A stretch of DNA of 6,590 nucleotides from Chitinophagaceae bacterium (GTDB lineage Bacteria > Bacteroidota > Bacteroidia > Chitinophagales > Chitinophagaceae). The position numbers and the translations under genes are program-made. The stretch covers positions 3,298-9,887 of the forward strand of contig PKYU01000498.1 in NCBI GenBank assembly GCA_003132765.1, written 5' to 3'. Below, piece after piece: positions 1 through 6,590 of the stretch (position 1 is the first letter of the stretch; each line of letters begins with the position of its first letter). The notes beneath the pieces were generated by a model that was not told where the DNA came from, searched no databases, and worked only from the letters and a program-made list of their open reading frames with translations.

Positions 1-311
1 AACTCACAGTCAATCATTAAATTTTATGCCCTTGCCGGTGTTCCAAAAAAGACTCTCCCTCTATAAAGTCACATGCCGCCGTTTCCAGCCGGCGAAGGTA
101 CTTCTTCTCTTTCGCAAGCCCGCATTAACTACTCGTGAGAGCCGCCGGTCTCATTTGATCCTTTTTTCATGTGTACTTTTTTACTATTTTATAATAAAAT
201 CTTAACAAGAAAGGTTATATCTGTTGATTGAGGCTTTAGGTGTGCTTTATAGAAATTACATTTGACTTATTAATACCTCCCGCTGAAATAATAACCTTTT
301 AAATTGTTTGT
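1..311. other. Non-coding leader upstream of the gene cluster
   Basis: No convincing gene is seen here. Roughly 70-150 is clearly richer in G+C than 160-311, which is strongly AT-rich. The left part has several short open frames on both strands (for example + strand 2-202 and - strand 17-124), but none has a start codon with a credible context or a product I recognise. A short inverted repeat, TGAGA/TCTCA, spans 136-153 with a T run at 162-167; it could be a weak terminator for a gene to the left, but the spacing is poor. An AT-only palindrome (ATTTTAT-A-ATAAAAT) lies at 186-200. The right part holds the promoter for the first gene. The + strand frame starting at base 1 ends at a TAA (64-66), so the last codons of an upstream gene cannot be excluded. 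Confidence 0.55.
235..264 (+). promoter_or_regulatory. Candidate Bacteroidota-type promoter for the cluster
   Basis: TACATTTG at 257-264 is an exact match to the TAnnTTTG -7 box used by the primary sigma factor of Bacteroidota. A one-mismatch -33 box (TTTA for TTTG) lies at 235-238 with an 18-base spacer, close to the usual 19-21. Transcription would start near 270, leaving a leader of about 40 bases before the ATG at 312. No Shine-Dalgarno sequence precedes that ATG; the AT-rich stretch just before it is typical of this phylum. The assignment rests on consensus matching only. Confidence 0.5.
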
Positions 312-1286
312 ATGAGATATCGTTTTTTTTCAGCAGGTATACTTTTATTGCTGATTTGGATTATTTCGGACGCTTCATCCCAGGTTTCTTTGCCGGGCAA
401 TGGTATCAATCAATATAATTTTTTGTATGCAGGTGAATGGCAGAATTCTGCAATGTTCAATCAAACTATGTACATAATTAAAGATGGTAAAATTGTATGG
501 AGTTATGTTATGCCGAAGGAAGGAGAATATGGCGATGCCACCATGCTATCGAATGGCAATATTGTTTTTTCAAGAAAAAGTGGCGCCAGTGAAATAACCC
601 GAGATAAAAAGATAGTATGGAATTATGATGCGCCGCCCAATTCAGAAATTCATACCTGCCAGCCATTAGGCCTGGACAAAGTTTTCATTATGCTGAATGC
701 TGTTCCGGCAAAAGCTATGATCATTAATACCAAAACTAATCAGGCTGAAAAGGAATTAATCATTCCAACTGCAGGTACAGGCACACATGGTATGTTCAGG
801 CATTGCAGATATACAAAAGACGGAACATTTTTAATTGCCCAAATGGATATGAACAAAGTAAATGAATATGATACTACAGGTAAAGTAATATGGTCTGTAG
901 ATTCGCCATCGCCGTGGGCAGCCGTAAGGTTACAAAATGGAAATACATTAATAAGCGGCAATGGTAATGGCTTTGTGCATGAAGTAGATAAACAGGGAAA
1001 TATTGTTTGGGAATACAGCCGTGCAGATGCGCCTGCATGGTTAAAGATTTATACAGTGCAGGAAGCTGACAGGTTAGATAACGGAAATACCATCATCTCT
1101 AATTGGATTGGCGGCGGCGTAACGGATGATGAGAAAAAGAGATCGATCCAGTTTTTTGAAGTAACGCCCGGTAAAAAAATTGTATGGGCTTTATCGCAAT
1201 GGGATGGTCCCAACCTTAACAACGCAACGGCAATACAGCTTCTCGATAAAGATTTATTGCCTGCAAAAAATGATACGCAACGATGA
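312..1286 (+). CDS. Secreted beta-propeller protein with ASST/PQQ-like repeats
   Basis: This is a 324-residue exported protein of unknown activity. Residues 1-23 form a signal peptide (basic start MRYR, hydrophobic 8-18, likely cut after ASS before Gln24). The rest is a run of blade-like repeats. A G/D-x-K/N-I-V-W motif recurs at about residues 58-65, 98-105, 189-196, 228-235 and 287-294, alternating with L-x-NGN-x-x-I/V-S strands at 79-87, 207-215 and 255-263. This pattern is characteristic of PQQ-like and arylsulfotransferase-type (ASST) beta-propellers. I cannot place the ASST catalytic His residues with confidence (His114, His159 and His164 are candidates), so enzymatic function is not claimed; a binding or scaffold role is equally possible. 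It is first in the cluster, 65 bases before the dehydrogenase gene, with the promoter just upstream. The frame ends in tandem stops, TGA then TAG. Confidence 0.85.
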   Translation: MRYRFFSAGILLLLIWIISDASSQVSLPGNGINQYNFLYAGEWQNSAMFNQTMYIIKDGKIVWSYVMPKEGEYGDATMLSNGNIVFSRKSGASEITRDKKIVWNYDAPPNSEIHTCQPLGLDKVFIMLNAVPAKAMIINTKTNQAEKELIIPTAGTGTHGMFRHCRYTKDGTFLIAQMDMNKVNEYDTTGKVIWSVDSPSPWAAVRLQNGNTLISGNGNGFVHEVDKQGNIVWEYSRADAPAWLKIYTVQEADRLDNGNTIISNWIGGGVTDDEKKRSIQFFEVTPGKKIVWALSQWDGPNLNNATAIQLLDKDLLPAKNDTQR

Positions 1287-1351
1287 TAGAATAATGCTTG
1301 TTTTATCAATTAAAAATTAGCATAAAAAATTTAGAACAAAATAATTGCCAT

Positions 1352-3037
1352 ATGAAATTTACCTCCGTTTTAAACATCGCATTGGCTTTGCTGACCGCGT
1401 CTGTGCTTTCCTGTAATAATAAAGAAACTTATTCTGCAAATGATGGCGGCCTCTTACTCCCGGCAGGGTTTTCTTCCAATATTATTGCAGATTCTCTTGG
1501 CAAAACAAGACACATTGTGGTAACGCCGATAAATGATATTTATGTGCGGCTGGCCCAGCCAAAAGATGGTCATGGAACGCTTTTTTTACATGAAGAAAAT
1601 GGTAAGGCAAAATTGATATACGGCTTTGGAAGTTTTGGTGGCACCGGTATCCATATCAATAATAATTATTTATACACAGCATCCGATTCAGACATTTTCC
1701 GTTATAAACTTGATGGAGATAATCATGTTATTGATACTGCGCATCCGGAAAGAATTGTAACAGGATTAGTTGATGGAGCCGAGCATAACACAAAATCCAT
1801 CATGTTTGATGGCAACGGCAACATGTTTATTCCCATTGGCTGCCCTTCCAACTCCTGCCAGGAGCATGACCGGCAAACAGGTTCTATAGGAATGAAAGGC
1901 TGCCCTTTACTGGAAACTGCCGGTGGCGTATGGATGTTCAGCCCCGGCAAAAAAGACCAGACATATGCTGATGGTATTCGCTATGCCACGGGCCTGCGTA
2001 ATGTGGTAGCTGTTGACTGGAACTACCAAAGCAATAAATTATTTGTAATGCAGCACGGAAGAGACCAGTTGAATACCATCTTTCCTGCTTTATACACCGC
2101 AAAACAAAATGCACAATTACCGGCAGAATGTATGTATGCATTGAACAAAGGGGATGATGCAGGCTGGCCTTATATCTATTTTGATCCTTTCAAAAATAAC
2201 AAAATGCTGGCGCCCGAATATGGTGGTGATGGTATTAAAACGGTTGATACCCCTTACATCAATCCGGCTGTTGCCTTTCCTGCACACATGGCGCCAAATG
2301 GATTGTTATTTTATACCGGCGACATGTTTCCTGAAAAATATAAGAATGGCGCCTTCATTGCATTTCATGGCTCCTGGAACCGTTCGCCTGAACCACAGGC
2401 AGGTTATTTTGTAGTCTTTCAGCCTTTTAAAAATGGCGCACCTTCCGGTGATTGGGAAGTATTTGCAGATAATTTTTCAGGCTCGCCGGATAGTACTGCA
2501 AGCGGCCATGCCAGGCATCGCCCATGCGGCCTAGCACAAGGCCCCGATGGCGCTTTATATGTTACTGATGATGTAAGAGGCACCATCTTTAAAATAACCT
2601 ATAACAAGAATGATTTGGAGCGGGATAAAAATAAACCCACTCCAAATAATTTCAGGGATAAACTTGCGGATAACACCAATGCCACAGCAAATAATACAAA
2701 TGATAATATGGCTGCAGGAAGATCTGTTTATACAGCCAACTGCGCTACCTGCCACCAGGTTGATGGAAAAGGCACCGGCGCTATGATACCTCCGCTTGCA
2801 GGTGCCAGCTATGTTTCAGGCAATAAGGATAAGCTGATAACTGATTTACTAAAAGGTGTAAGCAAACAGGAAATTGATGGTAAAAGTTACAGCAATGTAA
2901 TGCCGCCGTTTGCACAATTAAGCGACGGAGACATTGCCAATGTATTAACCTATGTGCGTAGCAGTTTCGGTAATACCGCATCAGCAATAACTGCTGCTGA
3001 TGTAAAAAAAGTACGTGCAACATCCGGCCATAAATAA
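1352..3037 (+). CDS. Lipoprotein PQQ-dependent sugar dehydrogenase fused to cytochrome c
   Basis: A 561-residue protein of the glucose/sorbosone dehydrogenase family (GSDH), predicted to oxidise an aldose or similar sugar with PQQ and pass electrons to its own haem. The N-terminus is a lipoprotein signal with Cys21 in a V-L-S-C lipobox, so it is probably membrane-anchored outside the cytoplasm. The propeller domain covers about 35-418. His145 in EHNTKSIMFDGNG matches the family's catalytic base, and Arg216 in GLRN matches its conserved active-site arginine. Other family signatures are PSNSCQ (165-170), QHGRDQL (234-240), GWPY (271-274), FHGSWNR (338-344), RPCGLAQGPDG (390-400) and VTDD (404-407). 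An Asn-rich linker (about 428-452) leads to a class I cytochrome c with haem motif C464-ATC-H468 and likely axial Met517 in VMPPF. The ATG at 1352 is chosen because it opens the signal peptide directly; the frame is open from a TTG at 1298, which would add 18 polar residues. The exact substrate is unknown. Its stop overlaps the next start by one base. Confidence 0.92.
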   Translation: MKFTSVLNIALALLTASVLSCNNKETYSANDGGLLLPAGFSSNIIADSLGKTRHIVVTPINDIYVRLAQPKDGHGTLFLHEENGKAKLIYGFGSFGGTGIHINNNYLYTASDSDIFRYKLDGDNHVIDTAHPERIVTGLVDGAEHNTKSIMFDGNGNMFIPIGCPSNSCQEHDRQTGSIGMKGCPLLETAGGVWMFSPGKKDQTYADGIRYATGLRNVVAVDWNYQSNKLFVMQHGRDQLNTIFPALYTAKQNAQLPAECMYALNKGDDAGWPYIYFDPFKNNKMLAPEYGGDGIKTVDTPYINPAVAFPAHMAPNGLLFYTGDMFPEKYKNGAFIAFHGSWNRSPEPQAGYFVVFQPFKNGAPSGDWEVFADNFSGSPDSTASGHARHRPCGLAQGPDGALYVTDDVRGTIFKITYNKNDLERDKNKPTPNNFRDKLADNTNATANNTNDNMAAGRSVYTANCATCHQVDGKGTGAMIPPLAGASYVSGNKDKLITDLLKGVSKQEIDGKSYSNVMPPFAQLSDGDIANVLTYVRSSFGNTASAITAADVKKVRATSGHK

Positions 3038-4542
3038 TGTATCTAATGATTAAGAAAATAGCAGCACTCATTTGTATAACATTGTTTATTGCCTTTTCGG
3101 CTATAGCGCAGAAGCAACAAATCTTTTTTAATGTAAAAGATTATGGCGCAAAAACAGATGGTAAAACACTGGATGGAAAAGCTATTAATAAAACGATTGA
3201 TGCCGCTGTACAGGCCGGCGGTGGCACCGTTTATTTTCCTGCCGGAAATTATCTTACAGGTTCTGTTCACCTGCAGAGTTATATTACTTTGTATATTGAC
3301 CAGGGCGCTACAATTATGGCTGCGCCTGTAACGGCTGCAAATGGTTATGATGATGAAGAACCCGGGCCGGCAAATGAATATGAAGATGCAGGCCACAGGC
3401 ATTGGCACAACAGCCTGATTTGGGGCGACAGTATTCATGATGTTGCTATAATAGGGCAGGGATCGATCAATGGAAAAAATCTATATAAAGACTGGGCGCA
3501 TGGCAGCAAGCAAAGCGCTAACAAAGCAATAGGTTTGGTGCGGTGCAGAAATGTTATCATTAAAGATATTTCCATTTTGCATGGCGGCTGGTTTGCCATA
3601 CTCGCCACCGGCGTTGATAACTTTACATTAGACAATGTAAAGTTTGATACGAACCGTGATGGCGTTGATGTGGATTGCTGCCACAATGTGCGCATATCCA
3701 ACTGCTATGTTAATTCTCCCTATGATGATGGCATTTGTTTAAAGAGTTCTTTCGCTTTAGGCTATGCAAGAGCTACAGAAAATGTAACCATTACCAATTG
3801 CCAGGTTAGTGGTTATGATGAAGGCACTTTGCTGGATGGTACTTACCAGCGCAGCGATAATGCTGCTTACCATTTCTCACCTACCGGAAGAATAAAATTT
3901 GGCACAGAATCCAACGGCGGATACAAGAATATTACCATCTCCAATTGTGTTTTTGATTATTGCCGTGGCCTTGCCCTGGAAAGTGTTGATGGTGCTTTAA
4001 TAGAAGATGTAACCATTACCAATATCACTATGAGGGATGTTGTAAACGATCCCATCTTTATACGGCTTGGTGCCCGCATGCGTGGTCCTGCAGGCACACC
4101 TGTCGGCGCCATAAGAAGAGTGATCATCAGCAATATTGTCTCTTACAATTCAGCCGGCAATTATGCCTGTACCATCAGCGGTATCTCGGGCAACAATGTT
4201 GATGATATTACTTTACATAACATAAAAATGTATTTCAAAGGCGGCGGTAATAAACCTGCCGCAGATAGCATTCCTGAAAATGAAAAGAACTATCCTGAAC
4301 CCGGCATGTTTGGTGCCAGCCCCGCTTACGGCTTGTTTATAAGGCATGCAAAAAATATAAAGATCTCAGATGCTGAATTTCATTTTGCGGATACAGAAAG
4401 CCGGCCTGCATTATGGTTGAATGACATTGCCGGGTTATATCTTTTTCATGTATCAGCGCAGCAAAACATAGATATAAAACCGATGGTAACCAACAACGTT
4501 ACAGGCATGACCATATCCCAAAGCCCGGATTTAGAAAAATGA
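3037..4542 (+). CDS. Secreted glycoside hydrolase family 28-like protein (polygalacturonase-type beta-helix)
   Basis: A 501-residue exported right-handed beta-helix protein of the GH28/pectate-lyase-like superfamily, expected to act on pectic polysaccharide or its oligosaccharides in the periplasm or outside the cell. A signal peptide ends at A-I-A before Gln25. The N-terminal superfamily signature follows: NVKDYGAKTDG (32-42), GGGTVYFPAGNYLTG (61-75) and an L-x-I-D-x-GA strand near 85-91. GH28 active-site motifs are visible as N206-R-D208 (usually NTD), D230-D231 and R285-I-K287. The usual GHG motif is absent; GYDEG (259-263) stands in about that place. Later helix turns carry many I-x-N/V-x-I-S/T-N-C repeats, then GARMRGP (345-351), YPEP (419-422) and RPALWLND (456-463). 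The ATG at 3037 overlaps the dehydrogenase stop (TAATG), suggesting coupled translation. A second ATG at 3046 would give the equally good signal peptide MIKKIAAL and cannot be excluded. Exact substrate is uncertain. Confidence 0.88.
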   Translation: MYLMIKKIAALICITLFIAFSAIAQKQQIFFNVKDYGAKTDGKTLDGKAINKTIDAAVQAGGGTVYFPAGNYLTGSVHLQSYITLYIDQGATIMAAPVTAANGYDDEEPGPANEYEDAGHRHWHNSLIWGDSIHDVAIIGQGSINGKNLYKDWAHGSKQSANKAIGLVRCRNVIIKDISILHGGWFAILATGVDNFTLDNVKFDTNRDGVDVDCCHNVRISNCYVNSPYDDGICLKSSFALGYARATENVTITNCQVSGYDEGTLLDGTYQRSDNAAYHFSPTGRIKFGTESNGGYKNITISNCVFDYCRGLALESVDGALIEDVTITNITMRDVVNDPIFIRLGARMRGPAGTPVGAIRRVIISNIVSYNSAGNYACTISGISGNNVDDITLHNIKMYFKGGGNKPAADSIPENEKNYPEPGMFGASPAYGLFIRHAKNIKISDAEFHFADTESRPALWLNDIAGLYLFHVSAQQNIDIKPMVTNNVTGMTISQSPDLEK

Positions 4543-4564
4543 ATGTCGTTATTGTAATGACATT
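4542..4564 (+). repeat. Inverted repeat (hairpin) directly after the GH28 stop codon
   Basis: The arms AATGTCGTTA (4542-4551) and TAATGACATT (4555-4564) pair over ten positions around a three-base loop, TTG, with one G-U wobble in RNA. It begins on the last base of the GH28 stop codon. The stem is AT-rich and no clear U-tract follows immediately, so it is a poor intrinsic terminator. It might act as a 3'-end stabiliser, a processing site or a partial attenuator between the two hydrolase genes. The function is inferred only; the pairing itself is visible in the sequence. Confidence 0.6.
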
Positions 4565-4588
4565 ATTTTATAAAGCATTTTATAACGC
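4565..4588 (+). repeat. 12-base tandem direct repeat upstream of GH2
   Basis: ATTTTATAAAGC (4565-4576) is followed at once by ATTTTATAACGC (4577-4588), with 11 of 12 positions identical. It adjoins the hairpin at 4542-4564 and sits 20 bases before the preferred GH2 start at 4608. It may be a protein-binding site or part of an internal AT-rich promoter/leader, or simply low-complexity sequence. No TAnnTTTG box is seen here. Confidence 0.5.
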
Positions 4589-4607
4589 TTCAATCAAAAA
4601 GTTTTTT

Positions 4608-5615
4608 ATGATTTATATACAACCGATTTTGCGAACACACATTGCAAAAAAAACGCTCCATTCATTCCTGTTTTTATGCTATTGCGTTTTTACTGTAGTT
4701 AGTTATGGTCAACCCAACACCAAAGAAATTGCAGGCAAAAATGTTATAAACGCCGATACAACCTCAAGCCCGAGACAAATAATTCCGTTTGATGATAACT
4801 GGCGTTTTTTGCTGGCTGATAATACAGCCGCTAAAGAAGTTTCCTTCGATGATAGCCAATGGCGGTTATTAAACTTACCGCACGACTGGAGTATTGAAGG
4901 CCCGGTGAATCCGCCACCAAACGGCGACAGAAACACAGGCTATTTTATTCATGGCATTGGCTGGTATCGTAAAAGTTTTGCAACGCCTGATATAGCGAAA
5001 AAAGTGGTGGTGCAGTTTGATGGCATTTATATGAACAGCGATGTATGGATCAATGGAAATTTTCTTGGCCACCGGCCTTATGGTTTTATCAATATCAATT
5101 ATGATATAACGGAATACCTTAATAAAGATGGCAAGCCAAATGTATTGGCGGTTCGGGTAAATGATGCTGCAGAACCTGCTTTGCGCAGGTATGCAGGCTC
5201 GGGAATTTACCGGCATGTGCGCCTTATTACCACCGGCTATACGCAGTTCCGGTTGGATGGCGGCGTGTATGTTACAACGCCTGAAGTATCTCCGCAAAAA
5301 GCAACCATAAAAGCTGATTATATTATTGATCCTTATTTTCTCACAGACACACAACGCCTTGCCTGGATTAAAGATGCCTGGAATGTGAAACCTGAAACCA
5401 AAGATGTGATTGTACAGAGTTCGGTGATAGCGCCGGATGGAAAAGTTTTAACAACAACCGAAACAACCATTGAATTGCAAAGTATGCATCCCGGCAAGAA
5501 AGTAAGTCAAACTATCACTGTATCAACGCCGCTTCTCTGGTCAGATAAAACACCCGTTTTATATCAATTGCGCAGCACACTTTTACTCAATAACCAAAAA
5601 TTGGATGAAACATGA
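4608..5615 (+). CDS. GH2 beta-galactosidase-type enzyme, N-terminal half, ending at in-frame TGA
   Basis: The first 335 codons of a glycoside hydrolase family 2 gene. Residues 1-34 form a signal peptide (basic/polar start, hydrophobic LFLCYCVFTVV, likely cut before Gln35). The sugar-binding jelly-roll domain covers about 58-208, with the family motifs PHDW (91-94), GIGWYRK (116-122), DVWINGNFLG (145-154) and GSGIYRHV (197-204). The Ig-like domain covers about 215-333, including LLWSDKTPVLYQL (309-321). The frame then meets TGA at codon 336, right where the linker leads into the catalytic barrel; the same frame continues with the rest of the enzyme. On its own this product would lack both catalytic glutamates and be inactive. 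The ATG at 4608 is preferred because it gives a normal-length signal peptide; an ATG at 4539 overlaps the GH28 stop (ATGA) and would add 23 residues across the hairpin and tandem repeat. Beta-galactosidase is the likeliest activity from context, but GH2 also includes glucuronidases and mannosidases. Confidence 0.85.
   Translation: MIYIQPILRTHIAKKTLHSFLFLCYCVFTVVSYGQPNTKEIAGKNVINADTTSSPRQIIPFDDNWRFLLADNTAAKEVSFDDSQWRLLNLPHDWSIEGPVNPPPNGDRNTGYFIHGIGWYRKSFATPDIAKKVVVQFDGIYMNSDVWINGNFLGHRPYGFININYDITEYLNKDGKPNVLAVRVNDAAEPALRRYAGSGIYRHVRLITTGYTQFRLDGGVYVTTPEVSPQKATIKADYIIDPYFLTDTQRLAWIKDAWNVKPETKDVIVQSSVIAPDGKVLTTTETTIELQSMHPGKKVSQTITVSTPLLWSDKTPVLYQLRSTLLLNNQKLDET
5613..5615 (+). other. Premature in-frame TGA inside the GH2 gene
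   Basis: The codons around the stop read D-E-T-(TGA)-T-T-F-G-I-R. GH2 enzymes commonly have a DE-x4-FGIR junction here, so the TGA occupies one ordinary residue position with no change of frame. That points to a nonsense substitution or a base-call error rather than an indel. The ATG overlapping the stop (5612) runs only seven codons before a TAG, so it cannot restart the catalytic half. Confidence 0.9.
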
Positions 5616-6590
5616 ACAACCTTCGGCATCCGTAGTCTTAGATTTGATAAAGACAAAGGGCTTTTTGTAAATGATAAACCGGTAAAGCTGAAAGGCGTGT
5701 GCGTACACCAGGATGCGGGTTCCTTTGGCAATGCCGTACCTATAGCGGTGTGGGCTTACCGTTTTAGTATTTTAAAAGAAATGGGATGCAATGCCATTCG
5801 TAGCAGTCACCATCCTTTTGCACCGGAGTTTTATGACCTGTGCGATAAAATGGGCTTCTATGTTTTTGATGAAGCCTTTGATGAATGGACCCGTGACTGG
5901 ACATTGAATTATACAGAAAATACAAGAGGTAAATCGAAGTTTGGTTATCATCTCTATTTTAAACAATGGTATGAGACCGACTTAAAGGCTATGCTGCACC
6001 GCGATCGCAATCATCCCTGTGTGATATTGTATAGTATCGGCAATGAGATACCCGATCAGTTTAATGATGACGGCTGGAAGCTGGCTAAAAAGCTGGTAGA
6101 TATTTGTCATGAAGAAGACACTACAAGACCCGTTACCTCAGCCTGTGACCAATCATATGTTTCATCAAGAAATGGTTTTATGGATCAGCTTGATATTGGC
6201 GGATATAATTATATAGACCGCTTGTATAAAGACAGTACTTACGTGCCTGAAAGAAGGCGTTTTCCCAATCGCATATTTCTTGGTACAGAAACAACACATG
6301 CTTTGCACAACTGGCTGGGCGTAAGAGATAATGATTATGTGATAGGCGATTTTATATGGACAGGCATTGATTATCTTGGAGAAACCGGCGCATTGCCAAA
6401 CCGGGGAAGCCATTCAGGAGATATTGATATAGCAGGTGGTAAAAAAAGTAGCTTTTACCAGCGGGCCGCTTACTGGCAGGAAGCACCGGTGCTGCAGATC
6501 TTTACGCTAACAGGAGAAGCGCCCGCTAATGCATGGCGTTCACAACCGGCAAAGCTTTCCTGGAATTTAACAAACGATTCTACATACACA
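5616..6590 (+). CDS. GH2 enzyme, catalytic half (same frame after TGA), cut by the window end
   Basis: This is the continuation of the GH2 gene, 325 codons open to the window edge with no stop. Numbered from the 4608 start with the TGA as codon 336, it begins TTFGIR (337-342), then KGVCVHQD (362-369) and NAIRSSHHP (395-403), the classic opening of the GH2 TIM barrel. FDEAFDEW (420-427) follows. Glu480 in SIGNE is the expected acid/base, and Glu561 in LGTETTHA is the expected nucleophile. W584 in DFIWTGIDYLGE lies in the conserved barrel end. The sequence then runs into what would be the C-terminal beta domain (DUF4982-type in related Bacteroidota enzymes, not verifiable here). All catalytic residues are intact and the sequence shows no decay beyond the single stop. 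Without readthrough, restart would need GTG 5697 or ATG 5781, both inside the barrel, so a separate functional protein is unlikely. The 3' end lies outside the window. Confidence 0.85.

Noticed and set aside
136..167. Rho-independent terminator for an upstream gene
   Set aside because: The stem is only five pairs with a long loop, and the T run starts eight bases after it; too weak to call as a feature.
186..200. AT-only palindrome as an operator
   Set aside because: Perfect seven-base arms made of A and T are expected by chance in such AT-rich sequence, and it lies well upstream of the better promoter.
1298..1351. TTG at 1298 as the dehydrogenase start
   Set aside because: It would put 18 mostly polar residues ahead of an excellent lipoprotein signal that begins exactly at the ATG at 1352.
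4875..5354. Long minus-strand open frame antisense to GH2
   Set aside because: It shadows a well-supported GH2 domain, and its translation is rich in Ile, Arg and Cys with no recognisable domain. The other minus-strand frames opposite the dehydrogenase and GH28 genes fail for the same reason.
5612..5635. Overlapping ATG (ATGA) as a restart for the second half of GH2, as in two-subunit beta-galactosidases
   Set aside because: The ATG is in a different frame from the catalytic half and reaches TAG after seven codons.
5613..5660. TGA in the GH2 gene read as selenocysteine or as a reassigned codon
   Set aside because: The beta-propeller gene and the GH28-like gene both use TGA as their natural stop, tryptophan is encoded by TGG throughout, and I see no strong stem-loop just downstream of the kind a bacterial SECIS needs. 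GH2 enzymes have no known selenocysteine site here.
1..6590. CRISPR array, tRNA or rRNA gene, insertion sequence or attachment site
   Set aside because: No regularly spaced repeats, no cloverleaf-like or rRNA-like stretch, no transposase coding sequence and no flanking terminal repeats were seen.

Overview
The window looks like part of a plant-cell-wall (pectin-type) sugar utilisation locus from a member of the Bacteroidota, most likely a Chitinophagaceae-like soil or sediment organism. The reasons are the AT-leaning sequence, the lack of Shine-Dalgarno sequences, a Bacteroidota-type promoter (TAnnTTTG -7 box) before the first gene, an export signal on every protein, and the gene content. The genus is an inference; no rRNA or other phylogenetic marker is present.

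Layout, all on the + strand: 1-311 is a non-coding leader with a GC-richer patch (about 70-150), an AT-rich stretch and a promoter at 235-264. Next come a secreted beta-propeller protein with ASST/PQQ-like repeats (312-1286), a lipoprotein PQQ-dependent sorbosone/glucose-type dehydrogenase fused to a C-terminal cytochrome c (1352-3037), a secreted GH28-like beta-helix glycoside hydrolase (3037-4542, overlapping its upstream neighbour by one base), and a secreted GH2 beta-galactosidase-type enzyme (4608 to beyond the window end). The GH2 reading frame contains an in-frame TGA at 5613-5615. The same frame stays open for 325 further codons and encodes the whole visible catalytic domain.

The genes are tightly packed and co-directional (gaps of 65, -1 and 65 bases), with no convincing terminator between them, so they probably form one transcription unit. 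GH28 and GH2 enzymes together would attack pectic backbone and galactose-containing side chains. The lipoprotein dehydrogenase could oxidise released sugars or other aldoses at the cell surface or in the periplasm and pass electrons to its own haem domain. No SusC/SusD pair, regulator or transporter lies in the window, so a classical PUL cannot be claimed from this piece alone.

I see no evidence for a wholly new biological system. The points most worth a second look are the in-frame stop at a domain boundary of the GH2 gene, the missing GHG motif in the GH28-like protein, the hairpin plus 12-base tandem repeat between the two hydrolase genes, and the unexplained GC-rich patch at the left edge.
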